Below, piece after piece: positions 16,815 to 26,609 of a stretch of 64,000 nucleotides of DNA (positions are counted from its first letter, which is position 1; every line of letters begins with the position of its first letter). The translations under genes were made by a program, and so were the position numbers. The notes beneath the pieces were generated by a model that saw nothing but the letters and a program-made list of their open reading frames with translations, ran no database searches and had not been told where the DNA came from. The stretch lies in the NCBI GenBank assembly GCA_023446155.1, contig JAEXIT010000012.1, forward strand, positions 124,001-188,000. Reading direction: 5' to 3'. The DNA is from Bacteroidota bacterium. Its GTDB lineage: Bacteria; Bacteroidota; Bacteroidia; Flavobacteriales; Flavobacteriaceae.

Positions 16815-19800
16815 TCCAAAAAATCAGAACGAGTAAAGTTACTAAAGTCGTTGCTATTTATTTAGCAATGATGTTGTTTTTAGAGATGGTTCAGCCAATG
16901 GCAGCGTATGCGTTAACCACGGGTCCGTCGCAACCGGAGTTTGAATCGTTTACACCCATTGATACTTCCGATATGGTCGATCTGGCCAGCGGGGATCTTA
17001 ATTACAATATCCCAATTATGGATGTGGGTGGATATCCGTTAAACCTGGCGTACAATACCGGAATTACCATGGATCAGGAGGCGTCTTGGGTTGGTTTAGG
17101 ATGGGATCTGAACGTCGGACAGATTAACCGACAAATGCGTGGTCTGCCAGATGATTTCAACGGGGACGAAATGATCTATGAAAACAACATGAAAGACAAC
17201 GTGACGATTGGGTCGAATGCAAACTTCTTCCTGGCCGGATTTGGTATTGGCGAGATGGCCATTCCTAGTATCGGACTTGGGGTGAAGTACAACAATTACG
17301 ATGGTTTCGGATTCTCGGTTAACGGTGGTTTGAGTTATCAGATCAGTGATAACCTTTCTGTAGGGATGAATATGGAGTCTTCGTCTTCCGAAGGCGTTTC
17401 AGTGTCTCCAAGTGTGTCGTTCGACAAAAAGAGAACCGATAAAAATAAACAGGATTATACATTAACCGGAAGTGTTGGGGTGAGCTTAAACAGCCGAAAA
17501 GGACTGGAGACCTTATCGATGTCGTATAAATCAACAAAAAACAATACGAATCTTAAAGAGATAAAAGATAAACGCGATGAATTGTCGGGTTCTCTTTCGT
17601 TTGCGGAAGCGTCTTTTACGCCAACAAAACGCGTTGGAATGGTGTCGTCCAACTTTATGTTTGGGGTAAATGTGGAAGGTGAGTTTTGGGGAGTGGAACC
17701 GGGAATGAAGTTTTCCGGATACCGAACCAGTCAGGGAATTAAAAGTTCTGAAAAATATAAAACGGAAAGAGGTTATGGTTATGAAAATAGCTATAATGCC
17801 GGAAGTACAGACATTCTGGATTTTAACAGGGAAAAAGACAGAACCTTTAATAAAAATACAACGTCATTACCGGTAACGAACAATACGTACGATTTGTATA
17901 GTATTCAGGGACAAGGTGTGTCGGGAATGTACCGTCCGTATAAATCACAGGTCGGATTTGTATACGACAATTATGTACAGGACGATACCAATGGAGGAAG
18001 TTTAGGTCTTGAATTTGGTGGTGGTGGTGGTGTTCACTTTGGTTTCGATGCTACGATTACAAAAGGGAACAGTGCTACAGGATTGTGGGTGAGCGGTAAT
18101 CCTGCTTTGGCACGATTTAGAGAAAAAGTGAGTGGTAACCGACTGGATTATGAAAAAGTGTTTTTCAAAAACATCGGTGGAAACCATGTTGATAAAGAAA
18201 TAAACTTATTTGATACCGAATTGGGAGCTTATGACCCGATTAAACTTGAAATCGGAGGATCTAAGTTTTCAAGAAATACGATGATGAACTATACCCGAAA
18301 CGGCAGTTATTTATCGGGAGCCAGCTATGTGAAAAGACAAGGGCGTTTAGGTAGAAACCAGGTTATCCAAAAGTTAACCCGTTCGGAAGCGCAGAAATTT
18401 GGTTTTAAAACCCAATTCAGCCCGTACTCGTTAGCTGGAAAACACGATCATCATACTTCAGAGGTACGAATTATACAAGAAGGAGGCGAACGCTATATCT
18501 ACGGACGTGCGGCGTACAACTCGATCAAGAGAGAAGCTACATTCGACGTGGGAAGTACTCCTGGGGTAAACTGTTCTAAAGGAATGGTAAATTATAACCC
18601 GGGTAGCGATAACTCGGCGAATAACAGTAAAGATGGGGATCAGTATTTTAACCGGGTTACAACTCCGGCCTATGCACACACGTATCTGTTAACATCCGTT
18701 TTGTCGTCCGATTATCAGGATTTGAAAGATGACGGTCCTACGGATGACGATTTAGGAACCTATACCAAGTTTACCTATAATAATACACAACCGTATAAAT
18801 GGCGTATTCCGTTTAGAGAAAATGTAGCCAATTACGACGAAGGTTTGCGTTCCAGTAAAAAGGATAATAAAGGAAACTACCAGTATGGTGAAAAAGAAAT
18901 GCTTTATATCAAAAAAATTGAAACGAAAACTCACGTGGCTATTTTTGAGATTTCACCACGTAAAGATGCCTATGGTGTAAAAGGTGAAAACGGAGGTATC
19001 GGATTGGATTCCAAATCGTATAAACTGGATAAAATTTCATTGTATTCGAAACCGGAATATTTGGCGAATCCAAATACTGCGACTCCTATTAAAGTAGCGC
19101 ATTTTGAATATGACTACAGTTTGTGTCAGGGGGTTGAAAACCACGAAAACGCAAACATGTCGGGTGGAGCGTACGACGGTCAAAAAGGAAAACTGACACT
19201 AAAAAAACTATACTTTACCTATAAGAAATCCAATATGGGTAAATACGCACCGTATACTTTTAATTACGGGTATAATCCTTCCTATGATATGAAGGCTTAT
19301 GATATTTGGGGGAATTACAAACCGACTGCCGCAAATGTGGGCTGCGGAACAAATGATGCGCTGTCGAATACCGAATACGGATATGTGGATCAAAAAGACA
19401 GAGCGGCTGCCAATCAATATGCATCGGCCTGGTTAATCAATAGTGTCAGTTTGCCATCCGGCGGTAGAATGGAGATGAATTATGAGGCCGACGATTATGG
19501 TCATGTCCAGGATCGCGATGTGATGGAAATGTTTAAAGTAGTAGGAGCCGGTAGTGCACCACTAACATCCCTAAGCCAGTTAAACAATACAAAACTATAT
19601 GAAGGATTTACCCCTTCGCGTTATTTGTATATCAAATTAGACGACACTAATTTTCAAGATTTCCATGAGCGTTATATCAAGCCAATCCAAAATGACCCGA
19701 TTTATTTTAGGTTTTTAGTGAATATGGCGCAAAATGATAACAACAAATACGATTATGTGACGGGTTATCTAAACGTGGTCAAAAACCAAACCTATAACTT

Positions 19801-22393
19801 TATTCAGGATGGTAACGGGGATAGTTATGCGTCTATTAAAATCGAAATGGTAAACCAGGGCGACGGTGGGAATCCGGAAGTGAATCCGATATCGAAAGCG
19901 GGTTGGTATTTCGGAAGACAAAACCTGAACCGTGTGGTGTATAGTATGAACAATGAAGAGGACACCAACAATCTTGAAGGGGTTGTGATGGAACTTATCG
20001 GTTGGATGCCAACGTTGTTGGATATTTTCAAAAGTCCAAATGGAAAACTAAAAGAGAAAGGAATTGCCAGCAAATTTATCTCCGGTAAATCATGGATTCG
20101 TTTAATGCAGCCGAATCGTGAAAAAATCGGTGGAGGTAGTCGTGTCAAAGAAGTTAAAATGCATGACGAATGGCAGATCATGACCGATAATCAAAGTAAT
20201 GATTTATACAAACAACACTACGGTCAGGAGTATACCTATAAAACAGAGCAAGGGAAGACATCCGGAGTGGCGAGTTATGAGCCGATTGGGGCAAAAGACA
20301 ATCCGTTTGTGGAGCCCTTCTACGATAAAACCACTAAGAGTTTATTGTTAGGTCCTGAAACCGAAAACTATATCGAAAAACCTTTTGGGGAATCGTTTTT
20401 CCCATCGCCAAAAGTTACCTATAGTCGGGTAACGGTTAAAAACCTGGAAAGAGGAAAAGCATTGGGACCGCGTGATCCTGCTATGGTAAAACGACACGCT
20501 ACAGGACATGTGGTAACCGAATTCTATACGACTTATGATTATCCTACCGTGGTGAATTATACGCCGATGTCATCGCGTTATGATAAATCGGATATCCTGG
20601 CGAGTTTGTTAAAAATCAATGTTAGAGATCATTTAACATTGTCTCAGGGATACTCGATTCATACCAATGATATGGATGGTAAAATGAAGAGTCAGCGTAT
20701 TTATGCCGAAGGACAAACGGCTTTTATTTCCGGAGTGGATTATAAATACAGGGAATCGCCAAATACGCCTAAAAATCTTGGGAAACTAAACAATGTGGTG
20801 ACTACAATTGACGGTACCGGAAAGATCGATTTAAAACTGGTAGGTGTGGATTACGATGTGATCAACGACTTTAGAGAAAGTAAATCGGTAACGCAAACAG
20901 CCGGAATTCACTTTAATACGGCGGGTATTCCGTTGTTTATGATTTTTGTGATCATACCGGTTCCGCTACCGAGTTATTCGAAACACGAGAATCAGATCCG
21001 AACTGCGGTAACGACAAAAGTGATCCATACAAGTGGTATTCTGTCTGAAAAAATTGCCTATGATGCCGGCGCGAAAGTGTCGACTAAAAACACGGCGTGG
21101 GATGCCGATACCGGACAGGTATTACTCACACAAACGACCAATGAATATAACGATAATTACCACAGCTTTACCTTCCCGGCATACTGGGCCTATAAAGGCA
21201 TGGGGCAGGTAGCGAAAAATATCGGATTGGAATGTAGTATTTCTACCAACGACAACACCGACAGATATAAAATTGATGGTTATTATGCCGCCGATTATTT
21301 AATGGATGGTGATGAAGTATGGATTACCGGTATGAATAGAATGGAACAGGATAAGCAGCTTTTCGCCTGGGTGGTTAAAACGAGCGGAGATAAATTTATG
21401 CTGATCGATCGAAATGGTTTGCGTATAACGCGAGATCATATCCTATTTGGTAAAATGAAGATAATCCGATCCGGTTATCGAAACATGCTGGAAGATCCTA
21501 TGGCTGGAGTAACGTCGATTAGAAATCCGCTTTATAAATATAGTGGAAACGATCCGGAGTTTGTAACATTCAAATCCAACATAGGACCGACTCCGTATCT
21601 TTCGGCAGACTATAATAAGCACAGAATCATCACGGCCTCGGCAGTAGAATACAATAATATCTGGGCGGCGCAATGTGAATGTGATTTGCCAAGAATGACT
21701 TATGAAAACGGAAACCTTGTTTTTGAATATGAAAAAGATAACAATACCAGTGATCCGGATGATATTGCCGCTAACTCGTATAACCCGTATTTGTATAACG
21801 TATTAGGAAACTGGAGAGCTAATAAGTCGTATGCGTATTTGACCGGAAGAAATTTCACGCCAAATGCGAATGCTCTGAATCCAACACTTCGAAAAACAGG
21901 TTTCTTTAACAATTTTGATCCGTTCTATGTTTACAGTGCAGCAACGGGCAAGTGGGAGAAGAATTTGCTAAATGCCGGTTTTGGTAAATGGACTTTTGCC
22001 TCACAGGTGACGCAATACAATCCATATGGCCAGGAAGTGGAAAATAAAGATGCCTTAAATCGTTATTCATCGGCACTTTACGGTTATAATAATCGTTTCC
22101 CAATGGCGGTGGCATCCAATGCAAAATATAAAGAAATGGCTTTTGATGGTTTTGAAGATTATGATTTCTCTACCTGTCTGACGTCGGCCCATTTTAATTT
22201 CCAGGGACTACTTAAACCAAATGAAGTAACCGTTTCGTCGAAACAATCACATACCGGTAGAAAGAGTTTGAAAATTGAGGCGGGGAAAAAAGCGCTGCTT
22301 AAAAAACAGGTGGTTTCCTGTGTGGAAGTACAAAGTCCAACAGCTAAAGTGAAACCGGCAGATAAAGTATTAGCTAAAGACATTAAAAAATAG
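16811..22393 (+). CDS. Large SpvB/Rhs-associated surface protein
   Basis: An 1860-residue secreted protein. The N-terminus (TKVVAIYLAMMLFLEMVQPM) is a hydrophobic export signal. Residues about 50-120 read FTPIDTSDMVDLASGDLNYN, then MDVGGYPLNLAYNTGITMDQ and SWVGLGWDLNVGQINRQ. That pattern is typical of Bacteroidota Rhs-locus proteins and resembles the start of SpvB/TcaC-type toxin-complex B proteins. The rest is beta-rich with repeated FxYDY/YNY-like pieces but no clean YD-repeat barrel and no T9SS sorting tail. It probably works with the downstream Rhs protein as shell or surface platform; this is inference from order and family. The next gene starts eight bases after its stop. Confidence 0.8.
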   Translation: MIQKIRTSKVTKVVAIYLAMMLFLEMVQPMAAYALTTGPSQPEFESFTPIDTSDMVDLASGDLNYNIPIMDVGGYPLNLAYNTGITMDQEASWVGLGWDLNVGQINRQMRGLPDDFNGDEMIYENNMKDNVTIGSNANFFLAGFGIGEMAIPSIGLGVKYNNYDGFGFSVNGGLSYQISDNLSVGMNMESSSSEGVSVSPSVSFDKKRTDKNKQDYTLTGSVGVSLNSRKGLETLSMSYKSTKNNTNLKEIKDKRDELSGSLSFAEASFTPTKRVGMVSSNFMFGVNVEGEFWGVEPGMKFSGYRTSQGIKSSEKYKTERGYGYENSYNAGSTDILDFNREKDRTFNKNTTSLPVTNNTYDLYSIQGQGVSGMYRPYKSQVGFVYDNYVQDDTNGGSLGLEFGGGGGVHFGFDATITKGNSATGLWVSGNPALARFREKVSGNRLDYEKVFFKNIGGNHVDKEINLFDTELGAYDPIKLEIGGSKFSRNTMMNYTRNGSYLSGASYVKRQGRLGRNQVIQKLTRSEAQKFGFKTQFSPYSLAGKHDHHTSEVRIIQEGGERYIYGRAAYNSIKREATFDVGSTPGVNCSKGMVNYNPGSDNSANNSKDGDQYFNRVTTPAYAHTYLLTSVLSSDYQDLKDDGPTDDDLGTYTKFTYNNTQPYKWRIPFRENVANYDEGLRSSKKDNKGNYQYGEKEMLYIKKIETKTHVAIFEISPRKDAYGVKGENGGIGLDSKSYKLDKISLYSKPEYLANPNTATPIKVAHFEYDYSLCQGVENHENANMSGGAYDGQKGKLTLKKLYFTYKKSNMGKYAPYTFNYGYNPSYDMKAYDIWGNYKPTAANVGCGTNDALSNTEYGYVDQKDRAAANQYASAWLINSVSLPSGGRMEMNYEADDYGHVQDRDVMEMFKVVGAGSAPLTSLSQLNNTKLYEGFTPSRYLYIKLDDTNFQDFHERYIKPIQNDPIYFRFLVNMAQNDNNKYDYVTGYLNVVKNQTYNFIQDGNGDSYASIKIEMVNQGDGGNPEVNPISKAGWYFGRQNLNRVVYSMNNEEDTNNLEGVVMELIGWMPTLLDIFKSPNGKLKEKGIASKFISGKSWIRLMQPNREKIGGGSRVKEVKMHDEWQIMTDNQSNDLYKQHYGQEYTYKTEQGKTSGVASYEPIGAKDNPFVEPFYDKTTKSLLLGPETENYIEKPFGESFFPSPKVTYSRVTVKNLERGKALGPRDPAMVKRHATGHVVTEFYTTYDYPTVVNYTPMSSRYDKSDILASLLKINVRDHLTLSQGYSIHTNDMDGKMKSQRIYAEGQTAFISGVDYKYRESPNTPKNLGKLNNVVTTIDGTGKIDLKLVGVDYDVINDFRESKSVTQTAGIHFNTAGIPLFMIFVIIPVPLPSYSKHENQIRTAVTTKVIHTSGILSEKIAYDAGAKVSTKNTAWDADTGQVLLTQTTNEYNDNYHSFTFPAYWAYKGMGQVAKNIGLECSISTNDNTDRYKIDGYYAADYLMDGDEVWITGMNRMEQDKQLFAWVVKTSGDKFMLIDRNGLRITRDHILFGKMKIIRSGYRNMLEDPMAGVTSIRNPLYKYSGNDPEFVTFKSNIGPTPYLSADYNKHRIITASAVEYNNIWAAQCECDLPRMTYENGNLVFEYEKDNNTSDPDDIAANSYNPYLYNVLGNWRANKSYAYLTGRNFTPNANALNPTLRKTGFFNNFDPFYVYSAATGKWEKNLLNAGFGKWTFASQVTQYNPYGQEVENKDALNRYSSALYGYNNRFPMAVASNAKYKEMAFDGFEDYDFSTCLTSAHFNFQGLLKPNEVTVSSKQSHTGRKSLKIEAGKKALLKKQVVSCVEVQSPTAKVKPADKVLAKDIKK

Positions 22394-22401
22394 TAGTAGA
22401 G

Positions 22402-25400
22402 ATGATTCGTATAAAATTGAAAAATTTAGTTTTAATAGTGTTTTTGCTATGGTCGGGTGTCACGGTCTTGGCTCAGGTTTCTCCGGAAGAGAGACAGGCA
22501 CTGATCGATATATATCACAGTACTAACGGTAGCAAATGGAAGAACAATAAAGGTTGGGATGTTAACAATCCTAAATCGGTGGTGACTTCCTGGGATGCTG
22601 CAAAGAAAACAGGATGGTATGGAGTAACGGTTAAAGACGGCCATGTTACCGATATTGTTTTAAGTGACAATAATCTGGAAGGGGAATTAAAAGCCGACCC
22701 GGATGCTTTTCAGGCGTTGACTCGTTTTTTAATTAATGGTAATAAAGTTACCGGCGAATTAGCAGAGGATTTGCTGGAACCTATGGGGGATTTGCCCGTG
22801 TTTAAGGACGATGTTCTTTCGGTGGCAACAGCAAAAGGAACCACAACAAAGAATGCTGCGAATACAAAAACAGCCGTAGAAAAAGTGGCGGTTGTAAATA
22901 AAGCAACAACTGTAAAAGACGATAGAGTAAAATGGAGTTCCTGTACCAAAGACAATATCTATACTCCTACCGTAAAAACGATATTTCTGAATTTTATAAA
23001 ATATTTGGTTAATGCCAAAAATAGTGGTATACCGGATTCTCAGATTGAAGGAAGTAACCCACCGGAGTTTAACGCATTAAAGCCGTTTATAACGGATCCG
23101 TATCCTAAAATTACACATTTTGCAACCGATGTTGATCCTTCGACTAATCGTTTGATAGAGATGCGTTTCGCTTTTACAGGGGATCACAATGAGCATGATG
23201 TTCGACTTTACGGAGATTTTTCGGATATCGCTAATGTTAACTTTGACATCGATTTAGGGGGGTATACCGATTTTCATCATTATTTGGATTTGCGAGGGGA
23301 TTATTCCGAGAATTATCCGGGCTATAAAATCTATTTGAAGGAATTCGAGGTGATGCACATTAATTTCTGTCCGGATAAATTACCGATCTGTGAAGAAAAA
23401 ACAAGAGTTCAGTTGCTGAGTTCTACCAATCAGGCGACGTTATGTGCCGGACAATTTATTAAAGTAGTTGTATATCCCTATATGTCTGCTGCCGAGTACA
23501 ACATCCGAATTGTAAAATCGGATGGAACGATTATCGATTTGAATACGATATACGGTACGAATGAGGTATACATCAATTCGCTGGAAGCAGGGACATATAC
23601 CATTATTGTAAATGGAGTGAATTATGACGAAGGATGTACGTTTTCCGCTCAGTTAGATAATGTAACCGTACAAAATTGTTCAACGTTTTGTGCGTCGAAT
23701 AATACAACATCGCCTATTGTAAAACAGTTGTATCTTAATTTGTTGAATCATTTGGTTTCGAAAATGCTGACCGATGGGTACATCGCCAATGGGTATGCAC
23801 CTTCACAACTGGTTTCGTTATCGCCTTATATCTCCGATCCGAATCCTAAAATTTATAATGCACATTTTGCAAATAACGGAGAGTATTTCCGATTCTCATT
23901 TTCCGACCACGGAAGCAATTATGACGTTTCGTACCGTTATACACCATATACAACGGTAACCGGTTTGGATATGTCCGGATATGTGTCGACTGCTTCAGTA
24001 ACGACGCTACCAGTACTCTTAAATACGAATGCATACCAACCGAATCACACGGTTAAACATGTTAATTTCTGTCCTCCGGCACCGGTTTACTGTACCACAG
24101 TTAATCCAAATGCTCCGGTGATCAAAAACTTGTTCCTTAATTTGATCAATAAATTAAGAACGCTTCCTAATGCAAGTGTTCCGAATGGTTTCACCTGTAC
24201 GGAACTGACTGTTTTGGCACCTTATATTTCGGATCCAAGTCCTAAAATCTACAACTTTAATAATACAGGTAATTCGATTTCATTCTCGTTTAACCCGCAT
24301 GGAGCACAATATGATGTGGTGGTTCCGCTTCTAAGTAATTTAAATATTACCAATGTGGAATTCAACAATTATTTTTTCCCGGATACACAGGCGACGTTTA
24401 AAGTAACATTCAGTAATGGTACGGTAATTAACACAGGAACGGTTAAGCACATCAATTTATGTCCGGATGAGTTATACTGTGAGTCGCACATAGCGATTGT
24501 GGTGGATGAGTCGGGATCGTTGGACGATACGGAAATCCGAAAAATTAAAAAACAACTAAAAGCATTTGTACAGCAACAGGCTGATACGAATGATAATTTA
24601 GGAACGAATATCTATATTTCCCTGATCGGTATGTCCGACAGTGATACTTATACCAGAGGCGATGCAATCATGCAGGTTAAAGTTACCAATGGGTCTACTT
24701 TAAATCAGTTTAATAACTGGATTAATGGTTTTGGTGCCCGATACGGTCAGACCGGAATCAGTCATGGTTCGGATTACTGGAATAGTGCCTTGCAAAAAGC
24801 GTTGCAGGCTTCGATGAAACCCAAAGCGGTGATTATGATTACCGATGGTTGTCAGACAGCCAATGTTTCGACGTTGGTAAGTACAATGAAATCATTCGAT
24901 AATTACAGAAATCCGGCAAACCCAACCACGCCATTAACACCAAACGGTCCGCACTTATATGTACTGGGAATCGAGAATGGTTTCTATGTAGATTCGGAAA
25001 CGGTTGTAAGTCAGCGAATGGCGCAAAACCAGGATCCTAATTTGAATCCTGCTTTGGTGGCACCTACTTTGCAAACTGCCGATTTCGCCCGAATTGCTCC
25101 GGTGGAACATACCGATGTGATTCAAACGCAAGCCGAGTCACGTCTTAGAAAGTCATTGAAATTCTTATTGGGTTATCCGGCGGATCAATTCCCGGTAGCA
25201 AGTATGGATTATTTTAAACCGGCTGATTATTATGGACATGATAACTTTAATATTCTGGGATCTGACGATCGTTACCTTTCGGAGAAATTGGTAGATAGCC
25301 AAATCTCTTGTGGAATATCCATTACGAAAGATTTTTGTGAAGATTGTTATTCATTCCAACCGGAACCTGGAAAGGAATATATCCTGAGTGCCTGGGCAAA

Positions 25401-25866
25401 AGAAGAAACGAATGAGCAGCTGAAAACATTTATGAATCCTGCGATTACGCTGATTTTTTATCACAATAAACAAGCTTTGCCACAACATGAAATATCGAGA
25501 ATCACCGCAACACCTTCTGGTGAGATTATCGACGGATGGCAACGCATTTTTACCAAGTTTAGAATTCCGTATTCCGAAACCAGTGCGATCAACAATACGA
25601 TTTCATTAGGTGTAGAGTTGGCGAATAATAGTCCGAGTGTTGCTGTTTATTTCGACGATATACGCGTGCATCCGCTAACAGGTAGTATGAAATCATTTGT
25701 ATACGATCCGGAAACCTTTAAGCTGATGTCGGAATTAGACGATAACAACTACGGTACTTTTTATGAGTATGACAACGAAGGCGGACTGGTGCGTGTGAAA
25801 AAAGAAACGGAAAGAGGTGTGAAAACGATTCAGGAAACCCGTTCCGGAAGTGTAATTAAAAACTAA
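22402..25866 (+). CDS. Secreted LRR / repeated Cys-module / vWA protein with YD-type tail
   Basis: An 1154-residue protein with a signal peptide (LVLIVFLLWSGVTVLAQ). Residues about 27-110 form an LRR-like N-domain (ALIDIYHSTNGSKWKNNKGW, VTDIVLSDNNLEGEL). Three copies of a Cys-bounded module of about 130-160 residues follow (from residues 181, 430 and 564), each with a LFLNLINKL-like helix and a PYISDPxPKIYNF core. A vWA domain starts near 694 with the MIDAS sequence DESGS and a later MITDG. After a carbohydrate-module-like segment, the C-terminus (YGTFYEYDNEGGLVRVKKET) is a single YD-type repeat as in Rhs proteins. It could be a split-off adhesive arm of the Rhs system. It lies 10 bases from the next gene. 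Confidence 0.82.
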   Translation: MIRIKLKNLVLIVFLLWSGVTVLAQVSPEERQALIDIYHSTNGSKWKNNKGWDVNNPKSVVTSWDAAKKTGWYGVTVKDGHVTDIVLSDNNLEGELKADPDAFQALTRFLINGNKVTGELAEDLLEPMGDLPVFKDDVLSVATAKGTTTKNAANTKTAVEKVAVVNKATTVKDDRVKWSSCTKDNIYTPTVKTIFLNFIKYLVNAKNSGIPDSQIEGSNPPEFNALKPFITDPYPKITHFATDVDPSTNRLIEMRFAFTGDHNEHDVRLYGDFSDIANVNFDIDLGGYTDFHHYLDLRGDYSENYPGYKIYLKEFEVMHINFCPDKLPICEEKTRVQLLSSTNQATLCAGQFIKVVVYPYMSAAEYNIRIVKSDGTIIDLNTIYGTNEVYINSLEAGTYTIIVNGVNYDEGCTFSAQLDNVTVQNCSTFCASNNTTSPIVKQLYLNLLNHLVSKMLTDGYIANGYAPSQLVSLSPYISDPNPKIYNAHFANNGEYFRFSFSDHGSNYDVSYRYTPYTTVTGLDMSGYVSTASVTTLPVLLNTNAYQPNHTVKHVNFCPPAPVYCTTVNPNAPVIKNLFLNLINKLRTLPNASVPNGFTCTELTVLAPYISDPSPKIYNFNNTGNSISFSFNPHGAQYDVVVPLLSNLNITNVEFNNYFFPDTQATFKVTFSNGTVINTGTVKHINLCPDELYCESHIAIVVDESGSLDDTEIRKIKKQLKAFVQQQADTNDNLGTNIYISLIGMSDSDTYTRGDAIMQVKVTNGSTLNQFNNWINGFGARYGQTGISHGSDYWNSALQKALQASMKPKAVIMITDGCQTANVSTLVSTMKSFDNYRNPANPTTPLTPNGPHLYVLGIENGFYVDSETVVSQRMAQNQDPNLNPALVAPTLQTADFARIAPVEHTDVIQTQAESRLRKSLKFLLGYPADQFPVASMDYFKPADYYGHDNFNILGSDDRYLSEKLVDSQISCGISITKDFCEDCYSFQPEPGKEYILSAWAKEETNEQLKTFMNPAITLIFYHNKQALPQHEISRITATPSGEIIDGWQRIFTKFRIPYSETSAINNTISLGVELANNSPSVAVYFDDIRVHPLTGSMKSFVYDPETFKLMSELDDNNYGTFYEYDNEGGLVRVKKETERGVKTIQETRSGSVIKN

Positions 25867-25875
25867 GGGGAAGTC

Positions 25876-26598
25876 ATGGTACATAAAATCATCACATCCG
25901 TTTCCATCCTGCTGATGGGGTGTCTGGTTCAGGCACAAACGGTAGGAGAAGTTTTTAAGAAAATTACAGCCGGATACAGTATCGCACAACCGCTGCAGTA
26001 TAAAACCGACTATAAACTGTTTAAAGATTATAAGTCGACTAAGGTGGAAGAAAACTATAAAGGTGTCTTTTATAAAAATGCGGCGAACGAAGTGTATATT
26101 AAAATCAACGATACGGAGATTATTAATACGAAGAAAACCAATATAAAAATCAGCCACTCCGAAAATGCCATGGTCGTTTCGAATCCGGTTAATAATTATT
26201 TTGGGGAAGCCGATTTTAATAAAGTATTCGAATTGTGTAAGCTGAATTCGTTTAAAGATTTTAAAACCTATTGGGAGATTATTCTGGAACCGAAAGCCCA
26301 TTCCGGATTGACCTATTCCAAGATCATTTTAAACGTGTCGAAGACTTATTTTATACAAAAACAGATCTTTTATTATAACACGGGAATTAATTTTTCCAAA
26401 GAGTATAAAGGAGCAGATGTTAACTATCCGAGACTGGAAGTGGTTTATAGCGATTATAGCAGAAAAGCAATTCCTCCTTCGGTTTTTAATACACAAAACT
26501 ATCTTTCTTTCTCCGGTAAGAATAGCATCGTTTTGGCTCAGCGGTTTAAAAAATACGAAATAATTGATGAACGAATTATTTCTAATAATATAAAATAA
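25876..26598 (+). CDS. Small secreted protein of the Rhs operon
   Basis: A 240-residue protein with a signal peptide (MVHKIITSVSILLMGCLVQAQ). Cys16 lies within the hydrophobic stretch, but the AQA/Q context suggests signal peptidase I rather than lipidation. The mature part is a run of beta-strand-like segments (YKGVFYKNAANEVYIKINDT, YSKIILNVSKTYFIQKQIFYY) that recalls LolA-like lipid-binding folds; I cannot confirm that. It lies 10 bases after the vWA protein and 11 before the Rhs gene, so it is probably an accessory factor for export or folding of the Rhs protein. Confidence 0.75.
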   Translation: MVHKIITSVSILLMGCLVQAQTVGEVFKKITAGYSIAQPLQYKTDYKLFKDYKSTKVEENYKGVFYKNAANEVYIKINDTEIINTKKTNIKISHSENAMVVSNPVNNYFGEADFNKVFELCKLNSFKDFKTYWEIILEPKAHSGLTYSKIILNVSKTYFIQKQIFYYNTGINFSKEYKGADVNYPRLEVVYSDYSRKAIPPSVFNTQNYLSFSGKNSIVLAQRFKKYEIIDERIISNNIK

Positions 26599-26609
26599 AA
26601 ATCAGATAT

